Assembly: GCF_003987275.1 (NCBI RefSeq)
Contig: NZ_PIQF01000003.1
Coordinates: 109,315-173,314, forward strand
DNA length: 64,000 nt
Direction of reading: 5' to 3'
From: Idiomarina seosinensis
Lineage (GTDB): Bacteria > Pseudomonadota > Gammaproteobacteria > Enterobacterales > Alteromonadaceae
Positions 51,859 to 60,730 of this stretch are shown piece by piece (within the stretch, counting starts at the first letter, position 1; every line of letters starts with the position of its first letter). Under the pieces are notes generated by a model. It worked only from the letters and a program-made list of their open reading frames with translations. It was not told where the DNA came from and did not search any database. A program made the translations under genes and the position numbers.

Positions 51859-52094
51859 TCATTGTCCTCTTGCGGTTCTAGTTTTTGCTCACCATTCTGT
51901 TCTATCAAAAGTTTGACCTTATGTTCTGCCTGTTGCAACTGGGTTTGACTGGTTCGCGACAGCGCTATTGCCTGCTCGAATTTTTTTAGTGATTGTTCTA
52001 GCGGCAGATCGCCTTGCTCTAATTCGTTAACGAGCTGTTCCAGTTGTTGCAACGCTTGCTCAAAAGACAGTTGCTGTTCGGGTTGTTCAGACAT
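51855..52094 (-). CDS. xseB: Exodeoxyribonuclease VII small subunit
   Basis: This small subunit of 79 residues forms exonuclease VII with XseA. The sequence is a short coiled-coil with SFEQALQQLEQLVNELEQGDLPLEQSLKKFEQAIAL, the conserved family pattern (shown here only by its ends: SFEQALQQLE and SLKKFEQAI). The ATG at 52094 has AGGTGA at a suitable distance, and the GTG of the longer frame at 52106 lies inside that site, so I prefer 52094. It heads xseB-ispA-dxs. Confidence 0.93.
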   Translation of the reverse strand: MSEQPEQQLSFEQALQQLEQLVNELEQGDLPLEQSLKKFEQAIALSRTSQTQLQQAEHKVKLLIEQNGEQKLEPQEDNE

Positions 52095-52135
52095 AAAGTT
52101 GCTCACCTAGGCTGTTAGTAACTGCCATTATCTAA

Positions 52136-52162
52136 TAAAGATTTACCAATGTCAGCCGATGA
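52136..52162 (+). promoter_or_regulatory. Sigma-28 (FliA) promoter of pomAB
   Basis: TAAAGATT (52136-52143), an 11-base spacer and GCCGATGA (52155-52162) match the flagellar consensus TAAAGTTT-N11-GCCGATAA at 14 of 16 positions. It lies about 125 bases ahead of pomA, so motor genes should be late flagellar genes. Confidence 0.8.
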
Positions 52163-52288
52163 TAACCTAACTAGCAGCTAGAGTTTTACTGAATCGCTTG
52201 TCAGCGACGCCGCGATGTTTGAAAATGAACTCTGCCGTATGTTCGGTTCGAGTCGAAATAAGACCATATTTATCCAGGGGGAAGCTGA

Positions 52289-53056
52289 GTGGATATCGCA
52301 ACACTGATAGGAATAATTGGCGCTATCGGCTTTGTCGTCGGGGCAATCATAATGAGTGGAGACGTAACTCTGTTCATTAACGTGCAGTCTTTATTCATTG
52401 TAGTTGGTGGCTCGCTGTTTATTACATTGGCTAATTTCCCACTGGGCCAATTTTTCGCCACTGGGCGGGTACTGGTAAAAGCGTTCTTTTTTAAAATAGA
52501 ACACCCACAAGAATTGATAGACACGTCAGTAGAAATGGCTGATTCAGCGCGTAAAGGTGGCTTTTTAGCGCTGGAAGAAGCAGAAATTTCGAATCGTTTT
52601 TTCCGTAAAGGCATCGATATGCTGGTCGACGGGCACGATGCCGAAGTGGTTAAGCAAACTTTGTCGAAAGATATCCAAATGAGCTTTTCCCGACATGAGG
52701 AAGGGGCTCGTTTTTTCACTGTGTTGGCAGATATCGCCCCGGCGATGGGTATGATCGGTACGCTCATCGGCTTGGTCGGCATGCTGGCTAACATGGATGA
52801 CCCTAAAGCAATTGGTCCGGCCATGGCTGTTGCGCTATTAACGACCCTTTACGGCGCTTTCTTAGCGAACGTCATCGCCATTCCGATTAAAAATAAACTG
52901 ATGTTGCGGGCTGAACAAGAAAAACTGAATCAGCAACTTGTGTTGGATGCCATTTTAGGTATCCAAGATGGTCAGAACCCACGTGTAATCGAAGGCATGT
53001 TGCGTAATTACCTGGCAGAATCTCAACGCGTAAGCGGGGATGAAGGGGAAGACTAA
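52289..53056 (+). CDS. pomA: Flagellar motor stator protein PomA (MotA family)
   Basis: This 255-residue inner-membrane stator subunit has four helices. Features of the sodium-type PomA are the N-terminal MDIATLIGIIGAIGFVVGAI, the cytosolic charged loop, and LADIAPAMGMIGTLIGLVGML near residue 150 with the conserved prolines. It turns ion flow into torque with PomB. It starts at a GTG with a GGGGGAAG ribosome site. pomB follows 5 bases after its stop. Confidence 0.94.
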   Translation: MDIATLIGIIGAIGFVVGAIIMSGDVTLFINVQSLFIVVGGSLFITLANFPLGQFFATGRVLVKAFFFKIEHPQELIDTSVEMADSARKGGFLALEEAEISNRFFRKGIDMLVDGHDAEVVKQTLSKDIQMSFSRHEEGARFFTVLADIAPAMGMIGTLIGLVGMLANMDDPKAIGPAMAVALLTTLYGAFLANVIAIPIKNKLMLRAEQEKLNQQLVLDAILGIQDGQNPRVIEGMLRNYLAESQRVSGDEGED

Positions 53057-53061
53057 AAGTC

Positions 53062-53994
53062 ATGGCGTCCACTACGGAAGAGAAACAGGATTGTAAATGT
53101 CCTCCCCCCGGGCTCCCCGGATGGATGGCAACATTCGCCGATCTGATGACATTGTTGATGGCGTTTTTCGTATTGCTGTTGTCGTTTTCCGAAATGGATG
53201 TGCTTAAATTTAAGCAAATTGCGGGCTCAATGAAATTTGCCTTAGGTGTGCAAAATAAAATTGAGGTAAAGGACATTCCTAAAGGAACCAGTGTCATTGC
53301 GCAAGAGTTCCGGCCGGGTCGCCCGGAACCAACCCCAATTGAAACAATCCAGCAGCAAACCGTTGAAATGACCCAGCAAATGCTTGAGTTCCAGGAAGGC
53401 GAATCTGACTTTGCCGGAGGTGAGCAAACGGAGCGGGGCGGTGAACAGGCGGAGAGTGAAGAAGATCAAAAAAGCGCCGATTCAGAATCCAATAGCGAAG
53501 CTCAAAGTGAAAAAACTAAAGAACTGCTTGAGCGTATTCAGCGTCAGCTGCAGGAGCAAATGCAATCGGGCTTATTGGAAGTTGAGCAGTTTGGACAGCA
53601 GATCTTAATCCGTATCCGCGAACGAGGCTCTTTTCCTGAAGGGTCTGCATTTATTCAGCCACAATTTAAACCGGTATTGCGCGAAGTGGCTGAGGCATTA
53701 AAGGATATTCCAGGTGAGATTACAGTTTCCGGGCACACGGATAACCAGAATCTGGTGTCTGAAATTTATACCTCGAAATGGGATCTGTCATCAAAACGAG
53801 CGGTCGCGGTTGCTGAAGAAATGGTAACGGTTGAGGGCTTCTCCGAAGATCGGTTAGTTACAATGGGATTTGCTGACACAAAACCCATTGTTCCGAATAA
53901 CTCGGCAGAAAATCGCGCACAAAATCGACGGGTCGATATTGCTATTATGCAAGGCAAGGCCAAAGAGTCAGATCCGGTTAACGTAGTCGACTAG
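53062..53994 (+). CDS. pomB: Flagellar motor stator protein PomB (MotB family)
   Basis: This 310-residue partner of PomA has one helix with the ion-binding aspartate in GWMATFADLMTLLMAFFVLL (Asp28). A Gln/Glu-rich plug and linker covers about 95-165, and a C-terminal OmpA-like peptidoglycan-binding domain has ITVSGHTDNQ and NRAQNRRVDIAI. The CPPPGLPGW opening is typical of sodium-type PomB. It is co-transcribed with pomA. Confidence 0.94.
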   Translation: MASTTEEKQDCKCPPPGLPGWMATFADLMTLLMAFFVLLLSFSEMDVLKFKQIAGSMKFALGVQNKIEVKDIPKGTSVIAQEFRPGRPEPTPIETIQQQTVEMTQQMLEFQEGESDFAGGEQTERGGEQAESEEDQKSADSESNSEAQSEKTKELLERIQRQLQEQMQSGLLEVEQFGQQILIRIRERGSFPEGSAFIQPQFKPVLREVAEALKDIPGEITVSGHTDNQNLVSEIYTSKWDLSSKRAVAVAEEMVTVEGFSEDRLVTMGFADTKPIVPNNSAENRAQNRRVDIAIMQGKAKESDPVNVVD

Positions 53995-53996
53995 GC

Positions 53997-54021
53997 ACCG
54001 GTCGCTGCTAGCAGGACCGGT
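53997..54021. terminator. Strong hairpin after pomB
   Basis: ACCGGTC and CTGC pair with GCAG and GACCGGT (53997-54021), with a single bulged G and a two-base centre; a hairpin would open this to a small loop. No T-run follows. A TATAAT box (54032-54037) directly after it may start thiI transcription. Confidence 0.45.
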
Positions 54022-54031
54022 TAAAACATCG

Positions 54032-54037
54032 TATAAT
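54032..54037 (+). promoter_or_regulatory. Candidate -10 box of thiI
   Basis: TATAAT is a perfect -10 hexamer, about 59 bases ahead of the thiI ATG. No good -35 is seen at the right distance. Confidence 0.35.
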
Positions 54038-54095
54038 GCTGCGTTTTGGCTGCCCGCCGGGTAGTGGTGTTGATGTTGTTACGATGGTTCCTCAT

Positions 54096-55562
54096 ATGAA
54101 GTTTGTTGTTCGCTTACACGCAGAAATCACAATTAAAAGTCGTTCGGTGCGTAAGCGCCACGGCAAAGTTCTGACCAATAATCTACGTAAAGTCTTGGCT
54201 CATCCGCAAGCAGACACTTTGGTCAAATGGCTGTGGGACCGTATCGAAGTAACTGCGGAACCGGTAACGGATGCAGATCGCGAACAGGTTCGTCGCCATA
54301 TAACCCAAGGTTTGCAAAATACCCCCGGCATTTCATGGTTTGCCGAAGTTGAAGAACGTCCGCTCAGTGATTTCGAAACATTAGCCCAATGGGTGGGTGA
54401 CCGCTGGCTACAAAGTATTGAGCAACGCAGCTTTGTAGTTCGGGTAAAACGTAAAGGCCACCATGATTTTAACTCGCAGCAACTCGAACGGTATATTGGT
54501 GGCTATTTGCTGGAGCATAGCGACAACGCGCGGGTTAAACTTAAGCACGCTGATGTTGAAATAAATCTGCAGATCATCGACAAGAACATTCAGCTAGTTG
54601 GCAGCCGCCAGGAAGGTCTGGGAGGGTTCCCGATTCCTACTCAGGAAACCGTCGTCAGCTTAATGAGTGGCGGTTTTGACTCAAGTGTTGCTAGTTATGA
54701 ATTTATTCGTCGTGGCGCTCGCACCCATTTTTGTTTTTTTAATCTTGGCGGCGATGCGCATGAAGTTGCGGTACGCCAGATTAGCCATTATTTATGGCAG
54801 CGCTTTAGTGCCTCTCATCCGATAAAATTTGTCAGCGTCGACTTTGCACCGGTGGTAGAGGATATACTGAAACATTGTGATAATGGCTTGATGGGGGTTG
54901 TGCTTAAGCGTCAAATGTTGCGAGCCGCGGCTCGTGTGGCGCGTTACTTAAAAGCGCAGGCATTGGTTACTGGCGAAGCGATTGGTCAGGTGTCTAGCCA
55001 AACGTTATCTAACTTGAAGGTGATTGACAGCGCTACTGATGCTTTAGTTTTAAGGCCATTAATAACTCGGGATAAACAAGAAATTGTGGATGTCGCGAAG
55101 AAAATTGGTACCGAGCCATTGGCTAAATCGATTCCAGAGTATTGCGGTGTTATCTCCAATAAACCAACTGTGCGTGCTATTCCAGATGAGGTAGAGGCTG
55201 AGGAAAGCAAGTTGGATATGGAGCTTCTCAAGCAAGTAGTGAACGATGCACAAGTACTGACTATGACGGAGATCGGTGCTGCCGCCGAGCAGCAAGCCAG
55301 GCTTGAACCAGAAGTTACGTCTGCTGATTTAGACCGGGTCGTGATTGATATCCGCAATAGTGACGAAATTGAAGAAAAACCGCTGCAAACTGATCTGCAT
55401 GTGCTGGAAATACCGTTTTTTAAATTACAGTCAGAATTTGTAAATTTAGATGCGGATAAACACTACCTGCTGTATTGTGCTCAAGGCGTTATGAGCAAGA
55501 TGCAGGCATTGCTGCTGCAAGAAGCAGGCTATAATAATGTATCGGTGTATAGTGACCAGTAA
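54096..55562 (+). CDS. thiI: tRNA 4-thiouridine synthase / thiamine sulfurtransferase ThiI
   Basis: This 488-residue enzyme has an N-terminal ferredoxin-like region, THUMP domain (about 60-165), PP-loop ATP pyrophosphatase (SGGFDSSVASYEF near 190) and C-terminal rhodanese domain (CAQGVMS, persulfide-carrying cysteine near 466). It puts sulfur into U8 of tRNA and into the thiazole of thiamine. EYCGVISNKPT carries the second conserved cysteine. The ATG at 54096 (MKFVVRLHAE) begins where the family does; the extra 20 residues of the longer frame are not family-like. Confidence 0.95.
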   Translation: MKFVVRLHAEITIKSRSVRKRHGKVLTNNLRKVLAHPQADTLVKWLWDRIEVTAEPVTDADREQVRRHITQGLQNTPGISWFAEVEERPLSDFETLAQWVGDRWLQSIEQRSFVVRVKRKGHHDFNSQQLERYIGGYLLEHSDNARVKLKHADVEINLQIIDKNIQLVGSRQEGLGGFPIPTQETVVSLMSGGFDSSVASYEFIRRGARTHFCFFNLGGDAHEVAVRQISHYLWQRFSASHPIKFVSVDFAPVVEDILKHCDNGLMGVVLKRQMLRAAARVARYLKAQALVTGEAIGQVSSQTLSNLKVIDSATDALVLRPLITRDKQEIVDVAKKIGTEPLAKSIPEYCGVISNKPTVRAIPDEVEAEESKLDMELLKQVVNDAQVLTMTEIGAAAEQQARLEPEVTSADLDRVVIDIRNSDEIEEKPLQTDLHVLEIPFFKLQSEFVNLDADKHYLLYCAQGVMSKMQALLLQEAGYNNVSVYSDQ

Positions 55563-55573
55563 GGGAATACCGC

Positions 55574-55936
55574 TTGAAACAATCAAAGTTGTCAGTCGTC
55601 GTTGCGCGAATCGTTTTTGTTAGTTTACTGATTGCAGTAACCTTGGCGTTTGTTTGGCAAGTTCCCGCCTCAAAGGCAAGCAGCATTCCGTACGCTGATA
55701 AATGGGTCCATTTTGCGATATTCTTTTTATTAAGTTTAACACTTCATAAAGCGTTCGCCTTGAGTGGCCGCATTTCCTTTTTATTATTAGCGATGTACGG
55801 TCTTCTGATTGAAGTGGTGCAAAACTATATCCCTGGTCGCGGTTCAGATTTATACGACTGGATGGCAGACAGCCTTGGCGTCCTCGCCTATTTCGGACTC
55901 GTGTATTTATTGCAGCAACGCAAAAAAAAACGCTGA
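55574..55936 (+). CDS. VanZ-family membrane protein
   Basis: This 120-residue membrane protein has four helices and the VanZ-like segment YADKWVHFAIFFLLSLTLHKAF, then IEVVQNYIPGRGSDLYDWMADSLG near residue 80. The function of such small VanZ proteins is unknown. It starts at a TTG 11 bases after thiI. It ends inside the shared terminator with srmB. Confidence 0.83.
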   Translation: MKQSKLSVVVARIVFVSLLIAVTLAFVWQVPASKASSIPYADKWVHFAIFFLLSLTLHKAFALSGRISFLLLAMYGLLIEVVQNYIPGRGSDLYDWMADSLGVLAYFGLVYLLQQRKKKR

Positions 55937-55953
55937 ATTAATCAGCGCTTTTT
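55922..55953. terminator. Bidirectional Rho-independent terminator between VanZ and srmB genes
   Basis: CGCTGA (55931-55936) pairs with TCAGCG (55942-55947) around a 5-base loop. A-run before and T-run after give U-tracts on both strands. The stop codons of both convergent genes lie in the stem. Confidence 0.85.
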
Positions 55954-57162
55954 GTTCTTCTTAGACTTCTTTTTGGCTGTCTTTTTCGGCCGTTTCTTCT
56001 CGGTTGACGGGAACTTATACTGCGGTCGCAAGTCTTCGAAAACGCGACGCTCTAAACGTTCCCCGGTATAGCGTTCAATGCGACCCAACAGCAGCGCATC
56101 GTGAGCCTCCACTAAAGAAACTGCAGTGCCTTTGGCTCCGGCCCTTGCGGTACGACCAATGCGGTGCACATAAGTATCTGCCTGGCGCGGTAAATCGTAG
56201 TTCACGACCACACTGACAGTATCAATATCGAGTCCGCGTGCAGCGACGTCGGTCGCGACCAAGACCGAGCTTTTGGACTGTTTAAATTGTTCAATGATTC
56301 GTTGACGCTCGGATTGTGGCAGGTCGCCGCGCAAATGCATCACTTGCTGGTCAAAATTAGCCTGTAAATAGCCAGTTAGCTGATCCACGCGCTCGCGGGT
56401 TTTAACGAATACAATTTGTCGGCCAGGGTATTCTGCCAGAACTTTTAATAACAACTTTTGTTTATGCTCTGCCGTATCCGCCTGATAAGCGTATTGCAGA
56501 ATTTTACCGCGTTCACGCTTAGGTGGCTTAACTTCAATCAGCTCAGGCTCGTTAAGCAAGCGTTTGGAAAAGGTAACCACGCCGGCGCTTTCTAAAGTCG
56601 CTGACGATAAAATGCTCTGTTGGCGGTGACGCGCATGGCGGGCTATCTCTTCAACGGTTTTGGTAAAGCCCATATCCAGCATGCGATCAGCTTCGTCAAT
56701 AATTAACCACTCTACGCTTTCTAACTGATACTGCTCTGCTTCGATTAAATCCATTAAGCGACCGGGGGTAGCGACTAACAAGTCATGTGATTTTTCTAGC
56801 TGACTAAGTTGAGTACCATAATTAATACCGCCGGTGACGACCACGGAGCTGAGTTCTGTCAGCGGGCTAAACATTTGTGCTTGTTGGTGTATTTGCTCGG
56901 CTAGCTCACGCGTTGGAGCCAATACCAAAATGCGTGCAGGACCAGGACTTTGCCGTGGAAAATCCAGCAAATGTTGCAGTGCTGGCAACAGAAACGCCAA
57001 AGTCTTGCCGGTTCCGGTTGGTGCACTCAGCAATAGATCCTTGCCGTCCAGAGCGACCGGAATCGCCTGCTGTTGTACTTTTGCGGGTTTGTTTAACTGC
57101 TGCTCTTTAAGAGTGAATATTAAACTGTCGTCGAGTTCTAGCTGTTGCCAGTCAAGTGCCAT
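55942..57162 (-). CDS. srmB: DEAD-box RNA helicase SrmB
   Basis: This 406-residue ATP-dependent RNA helicase acts in early assembly of the large ribosomal subunit. Motifs in order are the Q motif (LNKPAKVQQQAIP), Walker A APTGTGKT near residue 51, PTRELAEQ, TPGRLMD, DEAD in LIIDEADRMLDMGF, SATLE, and HRIGRTARAG. The SAPTGTGKTLAFLLPALQHLLDFPR stretch (quoted by its ends SAPTGTGKT and QHLLDFPR) and a lysine-rich tail match E. coli SrmB. It converges on the VanZ-family gene. Confidence 0.93.
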   Translation of the reverse strand: MALDWQQLELDDSLIFTLKEQQLNKPAKVQQQAIPVALDGKDLLLSAPTGTGKTLAFLLPALQHLLDFPRQSPGPARILVLAPTRELAEQIHQQAQMFSPLTELSSVVVTGGINYGTQLSQLEKSHDLLVATPGRLMDLIEAEQYQLESVEWLIIDEADRMLDMGFTKTVEEIARHARHRQQSILSSATLESAGVVTFSKRLLNEPELIEVKPPKRERGKILQYAYQADTAEHKQKLLLKVLAEYPGRQIVFVKTRERVDQLTGYLQANFDQQVMHLRGDLPQSERQRIIEQFKQSKSSVLVATDVAARGLDIDTVSVVVNYDLPRQADTYVHRIGRTARAGAKGTAVSLVEAHDALLLGRIERYTGERLERRVFEDLRPQYKFPSTEKKRPKKTAKKKSKKNKKR

Positions 57163-57184
57163 AGGTATGCCTATTGTGAGAATT

Positions 57185-58033
57185 TTATCTGAGCAGTAAT
57201 AAAGGGGTCTGCGTATTTTGTAGCATTTTTGTCGTGGTGCTGCCGATTAAAAAGCGTCGTATGCGTGAGTGGCCATAAGCTCCCATAACCACTAAATCGA
57301 TGTTTTTTTCTTGCTGATAGGTATGCAACGTCGGTTCAATCTCGCCCGGGCGAATTTCAAACCGGACATTATGACGGAACTCGCGCAGGTGGTTGGCTGC
57401 CGCTTCTATCGATGCCTGAGCTTCGGGTGTATCGTTACCAATCATCACCAGGTCAATCGGCATACCTTTAAAAATAGGGCTTTCAGCAAGCAATTTAACC
57501 CCTTTTCTGGAAGTGTCGCTGCCATCAAACGCCAGCATTACGCTTTTTGGCCGTTGAAACTGAGGGGGTGTTACAAGAATCGGTCGTTGCACGGTACGAA
57601 TAACCGTTTCTAACTGACTACCGATGTGTTTTGTGTCATTACTATCAACACCATGCAAGCCCATCACCAACAAGCGCATGTCACTTTCGATATCCAGCAA
57701 TGAGGTGGCCAGATCGCCATGGCGTTGGCGCAATAACACCTCACTTAAACCTTGTTGTTTGGCACGACGTTTTGCCGCTTCCAACATATTTTGCCCATGC
57801 TTCAGGGCGAGTTTATTACGTTCTTCGTCGAGCTTAGCAAGCTGCGACAACAGAGTTTCCTGACTACCAAGCCCAATATTGCCGGTCATATCCGGTTGGG
57901 TGGGGTAGCGACTTTCATCCAGAACATGGAACAATGTTAGCGGCGTTTCTAACCGCAAAGCCGCCCAACTTGCGTAATCACAAACGGCGGTGGTCGACTT
58001 CGAACCATCGATGCAGGCTAATACGTGCTTCAT
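57185..58033 (-). CDS. Tandem universal stress protein
   Basis: This 282-residue cytosolic protein consists of two UspA domains (about 1-150 and 160-282). The second carries the ATP-binding type motif MGAYGHSRIRRFLIGSTT. The first has MGLHGV in the equivalent place but lacks the following glycine-serine pattern, so only the second is likely to bind ATP. E. coli UspE is a similar tandem protein of 316 residues; function is in stress survival and motility. It is read on the same strand as srmB, 22 bases upstream. Confidence 0.88.
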   Translation of the reverse strand: MKHVLACIDGSKSTTAVCDYASWAALRLETPLTLFHVLDESRYPTQPDMTGNIGLGSQETLLSQLAKLDEERNKLALKHGQNMLEAAKRRAKQQGLSEVLLRQRHGDLATSLLDIESDMRLLVMGLHGVDSNDTKHIGSQLETVIRTVQRPILVTPPQFQRPKSVMLAFDGSDTSRKGVKLLAESPIFKGMPIDLVMIGNDTPEAQASIEAAANHLREFRHNVRFEIRPGEIEPTLHTYQQEKNIDLVVMGAYGHSRIRRFLIGSTTTKMLQNTQTPLLLLR

Positions 58034-58050
58034 TTTTGTCTATCCTCTGT

Positions 58051-58079
58051 TGCCGAGCCGAGTTTATCACGGCCCGGCA
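58051..58079 (-). terminator. Strong GC-rich hairpin between the M49-like and Usp genes
   Basis: TGCCGGGCCG and CGGCTCGGCA on the minus strand form a 10-bp stem with one G-U pair and a 9-base loop. It sits 18 bases upstream of the Usp start and 11 bases after the peptidase stop. No U-tract follows, so it may be a leader structure. Confidence 0.4.
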
Positions 58080-58089
58080 GTCAGAGCTA

Positions 58090-59778
58090 TTAAAGACCTA
58101 AAACCTTTTTTCCTTGAATAAAGTCGACGTCAACCGGTATTCCTTTGTCACTGAGTCGATCCAGGTCGGCTTGCAACTGTTCATTTACCACGCCTAAACG
58201 AGCAACTAACTCGTTAACTGCCTGGTAGTCGCCGTCGCCCTGCAAGGTTAAAATTTGTTCAGAGAGACTGTTCATCGCCTGCCGCATTCTGCCCATGCTG
58301 ATGGCATATTGTCCCTCGGCGTTGCGGGTAAACGCGCCCTGGTTGGCAAAATAATTGAAACGGATCATGTTAGCTTTGCCATGGGCGCTGGAGGCACCAA
58401 ACCGTACGGAACGAAAAATACTTGCCATAAAGGTCGTGTAATAGTCTTCTAGCTCACCTCTATTAATTTGTTGTTTTTCGAACAACTGCGTGATCATGTA
58501 CAGGCCGAGAATGTCAGCCTTGCCTTCTTCCAGCGCTGAAGCGTGTTCTTTTAGCGCCGAGCGCACGGTTCCCTTATCGTTGATGGTATTTTTTATACCC
58601 AGCCCGTGAGCAACTTCATGAAACATGGTATTGGCAAAGAATGCATCAAAGGTAATATTATCTCGTTGCTCCGGCACAATCAGCTCTTCGGCGATAGGGC
58701 GCAGAATTTTGTCAAACTTTGCCCGCATCGCATTTTTTAACTGTAACCGGCGGGTGCCTTTTTCCAGTTGCACTTGCTCATCATTGGGCAGGTTAATCGC
58801 AATTGTTTTACTGCCGGCATTAGAGTGTCCAGCGTAATATATTGCATCGTACGCGTTTAGTTGCGCGTTGGACCCAGGTATTTCCGCTTTATACTTATCC
58901 TCGACCGGTAATCCGCGTTGTAACTCGGGTAAAAATTGCGCGTATTTGGCTAACCGTTCGCTCCACGCTTTATCCTTAATAAGTACGTAAGACTCGAACG
59001 CCGTTTTGTAGCCAAATAGCTGATCTTCGTAGTTTTCTATTGGCCCAATCACGACATCAATGTCGTTATCGGTCATGTCCATCCAGGCAAGGTCTGAAGG
59101 TTGGTACTCATTACTTAAAAATGCGTCGGCGCGCAGTCTTAGGTAGTTAGCAAAAGACTGACTCTCAGCCAGATCAGCTGCCTGCCGCAGAATATCAGCA
59201 GCTTCAGTAAGTTGTTGCTGGTAGGCATCCGAGTAATTTACTGTTATCAGCTGGCCATTGTTGTCACGGCGCAACAAAGTATAAAGACTGGTTTTATCCG
59301 CATTATCGAAGCGTTCGAATTCTTGTTTACTCATATCCGCTGGATAGAAGTTGGCGCCCGCCGGTTTTTCGCTAAACTCCTGCACAAAGGGTTTGTTGCC
59401 ATCTAACCTGTCCCAGGGGCCATAGTTAATATTACCAAAGTTAACTGCTTGGCTCGGTAGGGCCGCTAAAAACTCTTGGCGGTCGCGAGGGAACGCTTGT
59501 TGCCAAAACAACTCGTCCATAATTTTGGAGGCATCAATCAGTAATCCAATCATTTGTTTTTGATCGGCGGATAAGTGGCTAAGGTCGCTGGTGAGCTCAT
59601 AGTCCGTGTAGATATCAAAACGACTTTCCGCGCCATCAACTAACTGGTAGTTTATGGAATGTTCAGACGTATCGGCCTGAGTTGAAGATGAGCTATCGGC
59701 AGTGGTGTCACCGTTATTATCACTGCAGGCAGCGATAGCAAAAATCAGTGGGGTCAAAGTGAATAATTGTTTTAACAT
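58090..59778 (-). CDS. M49-like zinc peptidase lipoprotein
   Basis: This 562-residue protein has a lipoprotein signal (FAIAACSDN; lipid-carrying Cys18) and Ser/Thr-rich linker, so it is anchored in the envelope. The zinc site is FHEVAHGLG near residue 388 (HExxH) with EEGKADILGLY near residue 419 holding the third ligand. This is the layout of M49 dipeptidyl peptidase III, whose classic motif is HELLGH, so here the site is HExxH without the extra residue. It probably removes peptides or acts on a related substrate outside the cytoplasm. Confidence 0.82.
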   Translation of the reverse strand: MLKQLFTLTPLIFAIAACSDNNGDTTADSSSSTQADTSEHSINYQLVDGAESRFDIYTDYELTSDLSHLSADQKQMIGLLIDASKIMDELFWQQAFPRDRQEFLAALPSQAVNFGNINYGPWDRLDGNKPFVQEFSEKPAGANFYPADMSKQEFERFDNADKTSLYTLLRRDNNGQLITVNYSDAYQQQLTEAADILRQAADLAESQSFANYLRLRADAFLSNEYQPSDLAWMDMTDNDIDVVIGPIENYEDQLFGYKTAFESYVLIKDKAWSERLAKYAQFLPELQRGLPVEDKYKAEIPGSNAQLNAYDAIYYAGHSNAGSKTIAINLPNDEQVQLEKGTRRLQLKNAMRAKFDKILRPIAEELIVPEQRDNITFDAFFANTMFHEVAHGLGIKNTINDKGTVRSALKEHASALEEGKADILGLYMITQLFEKQQINRGELEDYYTTFMASIFRSVRFGASSAHGKANMIRFNYFANQGAFTRNAEGQYAISMGRMRQAMNSLSEQILTLQGDGDYQAVNELVARLGVVNEQLQADLDRLSDKGIPVDVDFIQGKKVLGL

Positions 59779-59792
59779 AAGGGTGCTTTTTT

Positions 59793-59817
59793 GGTTATAG
59801 TAGCGAATATAATAACC
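59793..59817. promoter_or_regulatory. Inverted repeat between the divergent M49-like and HDOD genes
   Basis: GGTTAT (59793-59798) and ATAACC (59812-59817) form an inverted repeat 13 bases apart, in an AT-rich region that holds -10-like sequences on both strands. Candidate operator. Confidence 0.3.
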
Positions 59818-59878
59818 TATAAAATACTGCTAACCATAAGCAGGCGCAAGAGATAGTGACTAATAAAAGGATGCTTGC

Positions 59879-60730
59879 ATGACCGCGCCGAACGCGCTTT
59901 ACCTGTTAATTGACGACCGTTTAAAACGGGATGAGTTACAACTGCCGGGATTGCCAGAGACGGCGGAGCGAGTGCGCGATGCAACGCTAAACCCCAACTG
60001 TAACTTACAAGAATTAGCGCGCATTATTCAGCACGATGCGGCGTTATCTGCGCGACTTGTTCGGCTAGCCAACAGCGCCTACTTAGGCAGCCGCAGTAAA
60101 GCCGAAAGCTTGATGCAGGCATTGACCCGAATTGGCTTAAGACGAATAAGAACATTGGCTCTGGCAATGGCAGTCGAGCAGGTATTTTGGCCAAAAAACG
60201 ATATTGTTAAGCAATTTGCCGAAAGCTATATTAAAGAAACTCGTGAAATAGCCGCCGCTGCGGTCGTTATTACACGGCACCTGCAAAATAGAGGTCTGGG
60301 GAATCGATTGCATCAAGACGTGGCATTGCTTGCCGGCATGATCTCACAAATTGGTTTGGCCCCAATTCTAAAAATGGCCGATGAACATGACGATAGTTTT
60401 GCTAACCCCTCTTTTATTAAAGGGACAATGTCTCAGTTTGGTGGTCAGCTTGGTGTCAACGTACTCAAGCATTGGGAATTTACCCCAAACTTAATTCGGG
60501 TACCGTATTATTTTGGCTGTGGTCGTGTAAAACTGCTGGATGACGCAATAGTAGTTAACTATTGCGACATTGTGCATTTAGCTAGTTTGTTAACAAGTAA
60601 TGCGCAACCCAACAAAAATGCGATGACGATTGCCGAATATGAGCAACGTGAAATCATCCCGGCCAGTGGTTTCTGGCAGGACGAATCCACGCAGCAAGCT
60701 TATCGCGAAATGCTGGAATTACTTAGTTAG
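59879..60730 (+). CDS. HDOD-domain protein
   Basis: This is a 283-residue cytosolic HDOD protein. Residues 15-215 contain the family's LPGLPETAERVRDA, IIQHDAALSARLVRLANSAYLG, LMQALTRIGLRRIRTLALAMAVEQ and LLAGMISQIGLAPIL. HDOD domains lack the HD catalytic pair and are used in signalling, often around c-di-GMP, motility or biofilm genes. It has no fused output domain. AAGGA precedes the ATG. It overlaps rdgC at the 3' ends by 8 bases. Confidence 0.88.
   Translation: MTAPNALYLLIDDRLKRDELQLPGLPETAERVRDATLNPNCNLQELARIIQHDAALSARLVRLANSAYLGSRSKAESLMQALTRIGLRRIRTLALAMAVEQVFWPKNDIVKQFAESYIKETREIAAAAVVITRHLQNRGLGNRLHQDVALLAGMISQIGLAPILKMADEHDDSFANPSFIKGTMSQFGGQLGVNVLKHWEFTPNLIRVPYYFGCGRVKLLDDAIVVNYCDIVHLASLLTSNAQPNKNAMTIAEYEQREIIPASGFWQDESTQQAYREMLELLS

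Noticed and set aside
52270-52824. A 184-codon minus-strand frame inside pomA
   Set aside because: PomA is unmistakable on the other strand and carries the ribosome site and sigma-28 promoter.
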